From contig NZ_CP139979.1 in NCBI RefSeq assembly GCF_034424525.1, positions 3,311,001 to 3,375,000 on the forward strand: a stretch of 64,000 nucleotides of DNA. The letters are read 5' to 3'. The notes below the pieces were generated by a model, which was not told the DNA's origin, did not search any database, and saw nothing but the letters and a program-made list of their open reading frames with translations. The DNA comes from Sphingobium yanoikuyae (GTDB lineage Bacteria > Pseudomonadota > Alphaproteobacteria > Sphingomonadales > Sphingomonadaceae). Each line of letters starts with the position of its first letter. Position 1 is the first letter of the stretch. The position numbers were made by a program, and so were the translations under genes. Shown one piece after another: positions 28,398-36,714 of this stretch.

Positions 28398-29753
28398 ATG
28401 GCCAGCTATTCCGCCACCGGCAGCGTGTCCGTGCGGCCCTATGTGACCGTTGACGGCCAGGCTGCGCCCGTCGCGGCGGACAGCCTATGGACCGCGCGCC
28501 AGATACTGGTCGTCGCCATCTGCTTCATCCTCAACATGCTCGACGGCATGGACGTGCTGATCCTGTCCTATATCGCCCCCGCCCTGTCGACCGACTGGCA
28601 GGTGACGCCCGAACGGCTGGGCGTGGTGTTCAGCGCCGGGCTGGCCGGCATGGCCGCCGGTGGCCTGCTGATCGCGCCGATGGCCGACAGGTTCGGTCGT
28701 CGCAAGCTGATCCTCGCCTCGCTGGTGATGATGGCCGGCGCCATGTTCGGCTCGGCCATGGCCGCCAATATCGGCGAACTGATCGTCAGCCGCTTCATCG
28801 TCGGCATCGGCATCGGCACGGTGCTGGCCAGCATGGCGGCGCTGACCGCCGAATATGCCCCGCCCCGGCACCGCACCTTCGCGGTCGGTTTCCTCCAGGC
28901 CGGCTATCCGGTCGGCGCCACCATCACCGGCTTCGTCGTCGCCAACCTGCTGCCCATCTATGGCTGGCAGGCGATGCTGCTGGGCGCGGCGATCCTCTGC
29001 ACCCTGTCCCTGCCCTTCGTCTGGCTGCTGCTGCCCGAAAGCATCGACTTCCTGCTGACCCGCCAGCCCAAGGGCGCGCTGGAAAAGGCCAACCGCCTGC
29101 TCCGCTCGATGGGCCAGCCGGCGGTCGATACGCTGCCCGCCAAGAAGGTGCATGAAGCCAACAAGGCCGGCGTGCGCGGCCTGCTGGCCGATGGCCGCGC
29201 AACCGGCACCATCCTGCTGTGGATGGCCACCATCTCGGGCTTCATGACGCTCTATTTCGTCATCAGCTGGATTCCCAAGCTGGCGGTCGAGGCCGGCCTG
29301 CCGGCCAAGGACGCCATCTATGCCGGCGCCATCTATAATATCGGCGCCTTTGTCGGCGTGACCCTGATCGGCATCGCCGGCACCCATTTCGACCTGCGCC
29401 GCCTGATCCTGGGCTATATGTCGGCCGCTGCCGTCACGCTGGTCCTGTTCGGATCGGTCGCGATGCCGCTGGTCGCGACGCTCGCCACCGCCTTCCTGAT
29501 CGGCGTCTTCGTCCAGGGCGGCTTCAACGGCTGCTACCCGCTCGCCGCCAGCCTCTATCCGCCCGAAGCACGCGGCACCGGCATCGGCTGGGCCATGGGC
29601 GTCGGCCGGATCGGCGCAGTGATCGGGCCGATGCTGGGCGGCTTCCTGCTCGCGGCGAAAGTCTCACTGCCTGTCATCTTCGGTGTCTTCGCGGTGCCGG
29701 CCGTCATCGCGGGCATCTGCGCCGCGATGATCCGCCTGCCCAAGGCCGACTGA
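28398..29753 (+). CDS. MFS transporter, aromatic/quinate:H+ symporter type
   Basis: 451 residues, 12 predicted helices. Early motif LNMLDGMDVLILSYIAPALS is typical of the AAHS group (PcaK/BenK-like), which has a conserved Asp pair in helix 1, and MADRFGRRKLILASL is the helix 2-3 loop signature. It would import quinate, shikimate or a related carboxylate with protons across the inner membrane. It starts the operon with the dehydrogenase gene 25 bases downstream. Confidence 0.88.
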   Translation: MASYSATGSVSVRPYVTVDGQAAPVAADSLWTARQILVVAICFILNMLDGMDVLILSYIAPALSTDWQVTPERLGVVFSAGLAGMAAGGLLIAPMADRFGRRKLILASLVMMAGAMFGSAMAANIGELIVSRFIVGIGIGTVLASMAALTAEYAPPRHRTFAVGFLQAGYPVGATITGFVVANLLPIYGWQAMLLGAAILCTLSLPFVWLLLPESIDFLLTRQPKGALEKANRLLRSMGQPAVDTLPAKKVHEANKAGVRGLLADGRATGTILLWMATISGFMTLYFVISWIPKLAVEAGLPAKDAIYAGAIYNIGAFVGVTLIGIAGTHFDLRRLILGYMSAAAVTLVLFGSVAMPLVATLATAFLIGVFVQGGFNGCYPLAASLYPPEARGTGIGWAMGVGRIGAVIGPMLGGFLLAAKVSLPVIFGVFAVPAVIAGICAAMIRLPKAD

Positions 29754-29778
29754 CCGCCCCTCTTCCAAGGATAATGCC

Positions 29779-30675
29779 ATGTTCCAGTCCCCCGCGCCCG
29801 TCGCGGATCGCCCCCGCGCGTCCATTCTCTGCGGCCTGATCGGCCAGGGCATTGCCGGATCGCGCAGCCCGCACATGCACGAGACGGAGGCAAAGGCGCT
29901 CGGCCTGACCCTCGTCTACCGCATCCTCGATGCCGATCGGATGGGCTATGACGCGGACGACCTGCCCCGCCTGCTGCCGATGCTGGGCGCGATGGGCTTT
30001 GACGGGATCAACGTCACCCATCCCTTCAAGCAGGCGGTCATCCCCTTGCTCGACAGCCTGTCCGACGCGGCGCGGGCATTGGGCGCGGTCAATACCATAT
30101 TGTTCCGCAACGGCCGGGCGCATGGCGACAATACGGATTGGTCGGGCTATCGCGCCCATTTCCTCGCAGGCCTTGCCGATCGCCCGCGCGGCCGGATCGC
30201 GATGATCGGTGCAGGCGGCGCTGCGGCAGCGGTCGGCTATGCCCATCTCGACCTTGGCGCGACGCATCTTGCCATCGTCGATCCGGCACAGGACCGCGCG
30301 GCGGCGCTGGCCGATCGGCTTGGCGCGCTCTTCCCGGCGGCGCAGGTGCAGGCCATGGCCCATGCGGCCGATGCCATTGCGGACGCCGATGGCGTGGTCC
30401 AGACCTCCCCGATCGGGATGCTCAGCCATCCCGGCCTGCCCTTCGATCCCGATCTGCTGACGCCCGATCAATGGGTGTCGGACATCATCTATTTCCCGCT
30501 GCACACCCCGTTGCTGGTGGCGGCACAGGCCAAGAGCTGCGCCATATTGACCGGCGGCGGCATGGCGGTGATGCAGGCGGCCCATGCCTTCGCCCTGTTC
30601 ACAGCGGTCGCACCGGACAGCAACCGCATGCTGGCGGACTTCGCCCGCGCGACCGATGCGGCTGTCGCGCCATGA
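29779..30675 (+). CDS. Quinate/shikimate dehydrogenase (AroE fold)
   Basis: 298 residues. AroE-family catalytic features: GIAGSRSPHMHE for substrate binding, NVTHPFKQ with the catalytic Lys, DNTDWSGY with the catalytic Asp, Rossmann GAGGAAAAV, and the closing GGGMAVMQAAHAF. It oxidises shikimate to 3-dehydroshikimate and possibly quinate to 3-dehydroquinate. Location among a transporter, porin and 3-dehydroshikimate dehydratase points to catabolism rather than aromatic amino-acid synthesis. Its stop overlaps the porin ATG. Confidence 0.88.
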   Translation: MFQSPAPVADRPRASILCGLIGQGIAGSRSPHMHETEAKALGLTLVYRILDADRMGYDADDLPRLLPMLGAMGFDGINVTHPFKQAVIPLLDSLSDAARALGAVNTILFRNGRAHGDNTDWSGYRAHFLAGLADRPRGRIAMIGAGGAAAAVGYAHLDLGATHLAIVDPAQDRAAALADRLGALFPAAQVQAMAHAADAIADADGVVQTSPIGMLSHPGLPFDPDLLTPDQWVSDIIYFPLHTPLLVAAQAKSCAILTGGGMAVMQAAHAFALFTAVAPDSNRMLADFARATDAAVAP

Positions 30676-31985
30676 TCGCCGACAGCCCGCCCGCCATCGT
30701 CCTGCCCGTCCAGGTCGCCGAAGCGGTGAAGCCCGCGCCGCAATTGCAGGGGCCGCCCGCCGGACCACAGACGCCCCCACCCCAGCCGCCGGCCGCGCCC
30801 CAGGCCGGCTGGCGCACACGGCTCAAGGACAGCGGCGTCAACCTCACCTTCTCCTATGTCTCCGAAAGCGCCGCATCGATCAGCGGCGGGCGCGATCAGG
30901 GCGCAGCCTATACCCAGCAATTGCTGGCATCGGCGGTCGTCGACACCGGCAAGGCGTTCGGCCTTTCAGGCGGGAAGATCATCGCGACGATCATCCATCG
31001 CAAGGGGCAGGATCTGACCGCCACCCGCATCGGCAATCTGTTCGAGGTGCAGGAACTGTTCGGCGGCGGGCAGGATCTGCGCCCGGCGGAACTCAGCTAT
31101 GAGCAGCAGTTGAATGGTGGCAGGACCGCGCTCAAGATCGGCCTCTATCATACGGGCGACGATTTCGCGACCTTGCCCTCGGGCTGCCAGTTCCAGAATT
31201 TCGCCTTCTGCCCGCGCCCGACCACACTCTTCTACAATAGCGGCTTTTCCGGCTTCCCGATCCCGCGCTGGGGCATTCGCGCCCGGCAGGACATCGGCCA
31301 TGGGCTGAGCATCAGCGTCGCCGCCTTCGAAGTGAACAGCATCCGCGCCCAGACCGGCAATGGCTGGCAACTGGCGCCGCGTTTCGACAGTGTCGTCCTG
31401 CCGGTCGAACTGGGCTGGAAATCGGGCCAGGGCGCGGGGCAATTGCCCGGCCTGGTCCGGCTCGGCGGCCTCATCGACACGACCGACAAGCCCGATGTCT
31501 ATGCCGACGCCAATGGCAATTCCTACGTCCTGTCCGGCCTCGCCCCGGCCACCCGGCGCGAACGGTGGAGCGCCTGGGCGATGGCGGAAAAGATGATCGT
31601 CCGCTTCGGCCCCGGCGAACGCGGCCTGTCGCTGTTCGGCACCATGACGCTGTCCGACCGGGCGACCGCGCGCGTGCCCTTGTTCCTGAGCGGCGGCTTC
31701 GTCGCGCGCGGCCTGTGGGACAATCGGCCCAGGGACAATTTCGGCCTCGGCCTCGTCTATGCCAGGGTCAATCCGCGCATCGCCGATCGCCAGCGCGACC
31801 AGCAGTCGTTGGGACAGGATGTCGATCCGCAGCGCTGGGAGGCAAGCGGCGAAATCTTCTATGGCTGGCAGGCGACCCGCGCATTGCTGCTGCGCCCCAA
31901 CCTCCAATATATCCACCGCGTCGGGGCGACGAGCCGCTATCCCGATGCGGTGGTGGCCGGCATGACGATCAAGCTGATCCTCTGA
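30672..31985 (+). CDS. OprB-like porin without an evident signal peptide
   Basis: 437 residues from ATG 30672, which overlaps the dehydrogenase stop (ATGA). The body looks like a carbohydrate-selective OprB porin: repeated amphipathic strands, PRWGIRARQDIG, FEVNSIRAQTG, NFGLGLVYARVNPRI and a C-terminal hydrophobic strand. The N-terminus is MIADSPPAIVLPVQVAEAV followed by a Pro/Gln-rich linker, not a normal Sec signal. No better start is present upstream in this frame. It would admit the substrate across the outer membrane if exported. Confidence 0.78.
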   Translation: MIADSPPAIVLPVQVAEAVKPAPQLQGPPAGPQTPPPQPPAAPQAGWRTRLKDSGVNLTFSYVSESAASISGGRDQGAAYTQQLLASAVVDTGKAFGLSGGKIIATIIHRKGQDLTATRIGNLFEVQELFGGGQDLRPAELSYEQQLNGGRTALKIGLYHTGDDFATLPSGCQFQNFAFCPRPTTLFYNSGFSGFPIPRWGIRARQDIGHGLSISVAAFEVNSIRAQTGNGWQLAPRFDSVVLPVELGWKSGQGAGQLPGLVRLGGLIDTTDKPDVYADANGNSYVLSGLAPATRRERWSAWAMAEKMIVRFGPGERGLSLFGTMTLSDRATARVPLFLSGGFVARGLWDNRPRDNFGLGLVYARVNPRIADRQRDQQSLGQDVDPQRWEASGEIFYGWQATRALLLRPNLQYIHRVGATSRYPDAVVAGMTIKLIL

Positions 31986-31991
31986 TCCCGC

Positions 31992-33863
31992 TCAATCGAC
32001 GGGATTCTCGTCGCGGAACCGGTTCTGTGCGGCCAGCCGGACGCCGGCATTGGGCGCGCCATAGCCCGTATAGCCATGATCGCGCTGGACGAACTCGAAG
32101 AAGAACAGCTTGTCGAAGGCGCGGCTGTAGAGCTGCCAGAAGCCGTGACCATCGGCATCCTCGTCATAGAGGATGCCCAGCGCCTGCATCCGCGCCACCA
32201 GCGCGTCGTCAAAGCCGAAGCGCGCGGCGATGTCCGCATAATAATTGGCCGGAATGGTCAGCACCGCCGCGCCCTCGTCCCGCAATGCCTGCGCGGTCGC
32301 GAAGATATCGTCGGTCGCCAGCGCCACATGCTGATAGCCGCCGCCAATTCCCTGGTCGAGGAAGCGGGACGACAGCGTCTCGCGCGCGTCCGATGCATTG
32401 AGCGTCACCCGGAAAGCGCCGTCGGGCGCCTGCAAGGCCTGGCTATGCACCAGTCCCGACGGATCGATCACATCCTGCGCCGCCTTGGCCTCAAGCCCGA
32501 ACAGGGCGCGCCAGTAAAGCTGCCAGGACAGGAACTCGTCATTATGAATGACGGCAGCGAGATGGTCGAAGCCATGGGCATGGACCGGCGCATCGGGCTC
32601 CGCCTCGATCGCCTGGAACTCGCGCGCCCACAGCCCTTCGACCTCATTATCGTCGATCAGATAGACCAGGCTGCCGCCGACCCCGCGCAGCGCCGGCATC
32701 GCCATCCGGCCGGGGCGCCCTTCCGCGCTATAGGCCTTGATCCCCAGCGCCGCCGCGCGCGCCTGCACCGCCGCCTTGTCCCTCACCCGCACGCCGATCG
32801 CGCAGATGGACGATCCATGCGCCGCACGATAGGCGCTGGCAAAGCCCTTGGGCTCGGCATTGACGACCAGATTGACGCCGTCCTGACGCCATCGCGTCAC
32901 CTTCTTCTGGCGATGCTCGCCGGCAAGACTGAAGCCCAGTGTCGCCAGCGTGCGGCCCAGCCGCGCGGAATCGGCGCTGGCGGTGGTGAATTCCACGAAC
33001 TCGGCGCCCAGCACCGGCTCCGGCGCGGGCATGGTCGACGGGCGCCCCAACTGCCGCAGCGCCGCGTCGCGCACATAGTCGAGCGAACGATGCCCGTCCT
33101 CCGCCACCAGCGTCGCGGCATTGGAGCGGAACCGGTCGTTGAAGATTTCCAGCGACAGTGGCCCGTCATAGCCGGTGGCCAATATCTCCGCGACGAAGCC
33201 GGCGACATCCAGCCCGCCCTGCCCCGGCAGGTTGCGGAAATGGCGGCTCCAATAGAGCAGGTCCATGTCGAGCAGCGGCGCATCGGCCAGCTGGACGAAG
33301 ACGATCTTGTCGCCACGAATCTCGCGGATGCTCTCGCTCGGAATCTTGCGCGACAGCGAATGAAAACTGTCGAGGATGATGCCGATATGGGGATGGTCGA
33401 CCTGCTCTACGATCGACCAGACATCGCGATGATCGAACACATGCCGGCCCCAGGCCAGCGCCTCATAGCCGACCAATATGCCGCGCTTGGCCGCCCGCTC
33501 GCCCAGATCCCGGAAATCGTCGACGATCCGCTCCCGCTCCCCCAGCGAAGCGGGCGAGCAGTTGGAGCAGACCAGGATGCGATCGGTGCCCAGTTCGCCC
33601 ATCAGGTCGAACTTACGTTCGGCCCGGTCGAAGGCGCGCTGGCGCAGCGCGCCCGGCATCCCCTCGAAATCGCGGAAGGGCTGGTAGAGCATGCAGGCAA
33701 GGCCCAGATCGTCCAGCATGCGCCGCACGTCCCGCGGCGCCAGTTCCGACCCGATCAGGTCATTCTCGAATATCTCGACCCCGGCAAAGCCGGCCGCGGC
33801 AGCGGCGCGCAATTTCTCTTCGAGCGTGCCGCGCAGCGAGACGGTGGCGATGGCGTTGGACAT
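31992..33863 (-). CDS. quiC: 3-dehydroshikimate dehydratase fused to a VOC/HPPD-like domain
   Basis: 623 residues, two parts. Residues 1-290 form a TIM-barrel sugar-isomerase-type dehydratase with metal ligands in GYEALAWGRH, GIILDSFHSL, FVQLADAPLLD and LEIFNDRFRSN. Residues 300-623 form two VOC folds like 4-hydroxyphenylpyruvate dioxygenase (GGGYQHVALATDDIF, QLYSRAFDKLFFFEFVQR). Fused QuiC1-type dehydratases convert 3-dehydroshikimate to protocatechuate. It converges on the porin gene and has its own LysR-type box 71 bases upstream. Confidence 0.9.
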   Translation of the reverse strand: MSNAIATVSLRGTLEEKLRAAAAAGFAGVEIFENDLIGSELAPRDVRRMLDDLGLACMLYQPFRDFEGMPGALRQRAFDRAERKFDLMGELGTDRILVCSNCSPASLGERERIVDDFRDLGERAAKRGILVGYEALAWGRHVFDHRDVWSIVEQVDHPHIGIILDSFHSLSRKIPSESIREIRGDKIVFVQLADAPLLDMDLLYWSRHFRNLPGQGGLDVAGFVAEILATGYDGPLSLEIFNDRFRSNAATLVAEDGHRSLDYVRDAALRQLGRPSTMPAPEPVLGAEFVEFTTASADSARLGRTLATLGFSLAGEHRQKKVTRWRQDGVNLVVNAEPKGFASAYRAAHGSSICAIGVRVRDKAAVQARAAALGIKAYSAEGRPGRMAMPALRGVGGSLVYLIDDNEVEGLWAREFQAIEAEPDAPVHAHGFDHLAAVIHNDEFLSWQLYWRALFGLEAKAAQDVIDPSGLVHSQALQAPDGAFRVTLNASDARETLSSRFLDQGIGGGYQHVALATDDIFATAQALRDEGAAVLTIPANYYADIAARFGFDDALVARMQALGILYDEDADGHGFWQLYSRAFDKLFFFEFVQRDHGYTGYGAPNAGVRLAAQNRFRDENPVD

Positions 33864-33933
33864 GGGGGATCTCCTTGGAGCCCCCTTATCCCACAGCCCG
33901 GCACCGCCATTTAACCGCTCAAGACCGACTATC

Positions 33934-33952
33934 CCATAGCATAGAGTTATAG
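33934..33952. promoter_or_regulatory. LysR-type box 2 (dehydratase promoter)
   Basis: CCATAGCATAGAGTTATAG, 71 bases upstream of the dehydratase ATG, with T33937-N11-A33949. It matches box 1 in 16 of 19 positions. The shared sequence ties the two transcription units to one LysR regulator. Confidence 0.65.
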
Positions 33953-33966
33953 GATGGCCGCCCGGA

Positions 33967-34446
33967 TCAGGACGGGATCAGCCCCTTGCCCGCCAGCCGA
34001 CCGCGCTCGGCCGCGACCTGCGCCGCGGTCTGCTTGCCGCCGGCGCGCACCTTGGCGACCTCCGCCGCGGTAAAGGGCGCGGCGGGCTTGGCTGCCTTCT
34101 TGAGCGACACGGCGTGGTTGAGCACGTCGGCAATATCCTGATCGGACATGGTGCCCATGCCCGGCATCAGGCCGGTGATCTTCCTGTCGTCCACGGTGAT
34201 CGGGCCATAAATGCCATAGAGCAGCACCATGGCGAGATAGCGCCGCCCCTCCGGACTGGTCGCGATCTGCGCCACCCGGCCATTGAGACGCGGAAACTGG
34301 CCCGGCAGGCCCGCGCCCGAGGGCTGATGGCACATGGAGCAGCGATTGGCGAAGGTCTGTGGCCCGGTCGCCTGTGCCGCCCCGGGCAAACCAACCGCCG
34401 CAACCGCCAGCAGAGAGAATGTGACGCGCTTGATACCCTGAATCAT
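33967..34446 (-). CDS. Mono-heme cytochrome c, secreted
   Basis: 159 residues from ATG 34446. Signal peptide to about AAQA, heme site NRCSMCHQP, then ARLNG-like spacing and a Met-rich segment GLMPGMGTMSDQDIADV that should hold the axial Met. The tail contains PFTAAEVAKVRAGG, which parallels PFTAEEVAHERR in the cytochrome after the amine dehydrogenase genes. It is divergent from the TetR regulator and is probably a periplasmic electron carrier of the amine oxidation system. Confidence 0.87.
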   Translation of the reverse strand: MIQGIKRVTFSLLAVAAVGLPGAAQATGPQTFANRCSMCHQPSGAGLPGQFPRLNGRVAQIATSPEGRRYLAMVLLYGIYGPITVDDRKITGLMPGMGTMSDQDIADVLNHAVSLKKAAKPAAPFTAAEVAKVRAGGKQTAAQVAAERGRLAGKGLIPS

Positions 34447-34549
34447 CGCCTGAAATGTCCCCGCACATATGGACGTTTGCCCCGGAAGCCGCCCCCGCCA
34501 GGGTGCCGCACCGGATTTCACGCCTCTTCCCAAGATTATGTGGATGAGC

Positions 34550-34577
34550 GAATACTGGACAGTCTTCAAATATTCGT
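34550..34577. promoter_or_regulatory. Candidate TetR operator
   Basis: Arms CGAATA and TATTCG separated by 16 bases, with a small palindrome ACTGGACAGT (34555-34564) inside, in the 213-base divergent interval between the cytochrome and TetR genes. Symmetry is partial, so confidence is low. Confidence 0.3.
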
Positions 34578-34659
34578 CAAGCCCGCCGTTGCGAGCGATG
34601 CGCAAAGGGTGGCGAACCGGGCCGCGCCGTGGTAGGAGGGCCGCCAAGGCAGATGTGAT

Positions 34660-35313
34660 ATGATACTCGCTCCCTCACGGCCCGGCATCTATGCCCGCGG
34701 GTCCGAAACGGTGGACCAGATCCTCAAGGCGGCGCTGGACGTGCTGATCGACGAGGGTGCCGATGCCTTCACCCTGCGCCGCATCGCCGCGCGCTGCGAC
34801 ATGAAGGTCGGCAATGTCAGCTATCATTTCCCGCGCAAGGAAATGCTCATCCAGGTGATGCTGGACGAGATGCTGGAATCCTATGACAAGCTGCTGGAGG
34901 AGATGGTGCGCAAGCCCGGCCTCACCGCCGAGGAACGGCTCAAGCTGGTCATCATCCTGTGCCTGGAGGATATCCAGACCAAGCGCACCACCCATTTGTT
35001 CACCGAGCTCTGGGCCCTCGCCAACCAGAGCGAGTTCGTCGCCGACCGGGTGCGCCTGTTCTACAGCAAGGTGCATGAGGTGATCGGCGAATATGTCGCG
35101 CAGATCAATCCGGCCCTGTCCCCGGACGAGGTGCATAGCGTCGCCCTGTTCATCAGCGCATCGATGGAAGGATCGACGCCGTTCCTGGGGCATCAGAAGC
35201 CCTGGGCGGCCAAGATGCCGGTGTTTACCGCGCTGGCCGCAATGTCGTTCGTGCATCTTGCCAAGACGGTGACTTCGCGCGATCTTGCAGGGCTGATGAC
35301 AGAAGCGGCCTGA
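34660..35313 (+). CDS. TetR/AcrR-family regulator
   Basis: 217 residues. The helix-turn-helix is FTLRRIAARCDMKVGNVSYH followed by FPRKEMLIQVML, the TetR signature; the C-terminal ligand and dimer domain is helical. It is divergent from a cytochrome gene and precedes an MFS and the amine dehydrogenase cluster, which are its likely targets, with an amine or its aldehyde as effector. The start has no strong ribosome site. Confidence 0.88.
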   Translation: MILAPSRPGIYARGSETVDQILKAALDVLIDEGADAFTLRRIAARCDMKVGNVSYHFPRKEMLIQVMLDEMLESYDKLLEEMVRKPGLTAEERLKLVIILCLEDIQTKRTTHLFTELWALANQSEFVADRVRLFYSKVHEVIGEYVAQINPALSPDEVHSVALFISASMEGSTPFLGHQKPWAAKMPVFTALAAMSFVHLAKTVTSRDLAGLMTEAA

Positions 35314-35387
35314 CGCCGCCCCAGGGGGGAGAGATGGTCTGAACGGCAGGAGCGCCACCGGCGCCTGTTCATGCTGTGGGGGCCATC

Positions 35388-36569
35388 ATGACGCAAAGCC
35401 GTATATTGCCCGGATGGGCACCGGACCGGACCATCGCCTGCATCGCCGCCGCCGCGCTCGCGCTGCTGCAACCCGGCATCGATCCCGTCTTCCTCACCCT
35501 GCTGACCGCCGCCACCGGGCTTGATCCATCCGACCATGGCTGGATCGTCGGCGCGACCCAGGGCGGCATGGCGATCGGCGCGATCCTGGTCTGGCGCGGC
35601 GGCGCGCATCTGCCGACTGGCGCGCCGGCCTTCGCCGCACTGATCGCGCTGGCCGCCAGCCTGATAACGCCGGCGCTCGACGAGCTGGCAACGCTGGTCG
35701 TCGCGCGCGGCCTGTTCGGCGTCGGCATGGGCGTCGCCTATACCCATGCGATGAGCGCCGCCGCCTCGCAGCGTCCGACCGGCGCCTATGCCGCCGTCTT
35801 CCTGGTCCAGTTGCTGCTGTCCACCCTGGTCGCGCTGGCGCTGCCGGCGATCGGCGACCGCGCCGGGCCGGCCGCGGCGCTGCGTCTGCTGGCACTGGCG
35901 CCGATCGGCGTGCTGCTGCTCAGCCTGATGATGCCGGCCGCCGATCCGGCGCAGTCACAAACCAGCGACGCCGATGAACGCGCACCCACCCCGGCCCGCG
36001 CCTGGGCACTGGCCGTCGCCCTGTTCTGCTTCATCGCCGGCACCATGATGGTCTGGAGCTTTTCCGGCGCGCTGGCGCTGGCCGCCGGCATTGACGACAG
36101 CGTGATCGGCGAGGCAGTGGCGATCGGATCGGTGATCGGCGCGCTGACCGCGATCGCGCTGATGCGCGAACAAAGCATCGTGCCGCTGCCGCTGACCGGC
36201 CTGCTGTCCGCCGTCTGCCTGCTCGCCCCGCTCGCCCTCACTCGCCCCGGCGCACCGACCCTGTTCATCCTGGCGATCGGCCTGCTCAATATCGGGTCCA
36301 CCGCCACCATCATCCGCTTTTCCGGCCTTGCCACGGCAGCGGGCGGCGGCAGTCCGCTGTTCCGCCGCTTCGTCGCCTGCGTCCACAGCCTGGGCATGAT
36401 CGCCGGGCCGGTGGCGGGATCGCTGCTGTCCGACGGGTTGGGGCAGCAGGGGCTGATCGATGGCGCGCTGGTCGCGCTCACCGGCGGCTGTTTCGCGCTG
36501 CTGGTGGCGGCCTCGCCCGACAGGCTGCGCCTGCCCCGGATCGAAGGCGTTCACGAGATTATCGCTTAG
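35388..36569 (+). CDS. MFS-type transporter
   Basis: 393 residues from ATG 35388, about 12 helices. Hydrophobic throughout with GWIVGATQGGMAIGAILV in helix 2 and ARGLFGVGMGVAYTHAM near helix 4, plus a polar central loop (DPAQSQTSDADERAPTPARA). No close family is recognised. It is located between the TetR gene and the amine dehydrogenase genes; it could move an amine or the resulting acid or aldehyde. Confidence 0.75.
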   Translation: MTQSRILPGWAPDRTIACIAAAALALLQPGIDPVFLTLLTAATGLDPSDHGWIVGATQGGMAIGAILVWRGGAHLPTGAPAFAALIALAASLITPALDELATLVVARGLFGVGMGVAYTHAMSAAASQRPTGAYAAVFLVQLLLSTLVALALPAIGDRAGPAAALRLLALAPIGVLLLSLMMPAADPAQSQTSDADERAPTPARAWALAVALFCFIAGTMMVWSFSGALALAAGIDDSVIGEAVAIGSVIGALTAIALMREQSIVPLPLTGLLSAVCLLAPLALTRPGAPTLFILAIGLLNIGSTATIIRFSGLATAAGGGSPLFRRFVACVHSLGMIAGPVAGSLLSDGLGQQGLIDGALVALTGGCFALLVAASPDRLRLPRIEGVHEIIA

Positions 36570-36597
36570 TTTTGCTGCGGCGCAAAAATATTTTGCG
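36570..36597. promoter_or_regulatory. Alternative hairpins after the MFS gene
   Basis: TTTTGC (36570-36575), GCAAAA (36582-36587) and TTTTGC (36591-36596) can form two mutually exclusive stems; the second, CGCAAAA-ATA-TTTTGCG, is a perfect 7-bp palindrome. It starts right after the MFS stop and 118 bases before mauB. It may be a terminator, attenuator or operator. Confidence 0.4.
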
Positions 36598-36613
36598 GGG
36601 AGCGTCTCCACCT

Positions 36614-36632
36614 CCTTGACCAATCCTTGACA
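36614..36632 (+). promoter_or_regulatory. Direct repeat before the amine dehydrogenase operon
   Basis: CCTTGACC and CCTTGACA lie 12 bases apart, 83 bases before the large-subunit start. TTGACA alone matches a -35 element, but no good -10 follows at the usual distance. The repeat may therefore be an activator site. Confidence 0.3.
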
Positions 36633-36714
36633 CTTGTCCAGCCTTCATTCCAGCGGCGAAACGCGGACCAGATGAGTCCAGCGCCGCCGCACCGATCAAG
36701 GGGGATCACGCCAG

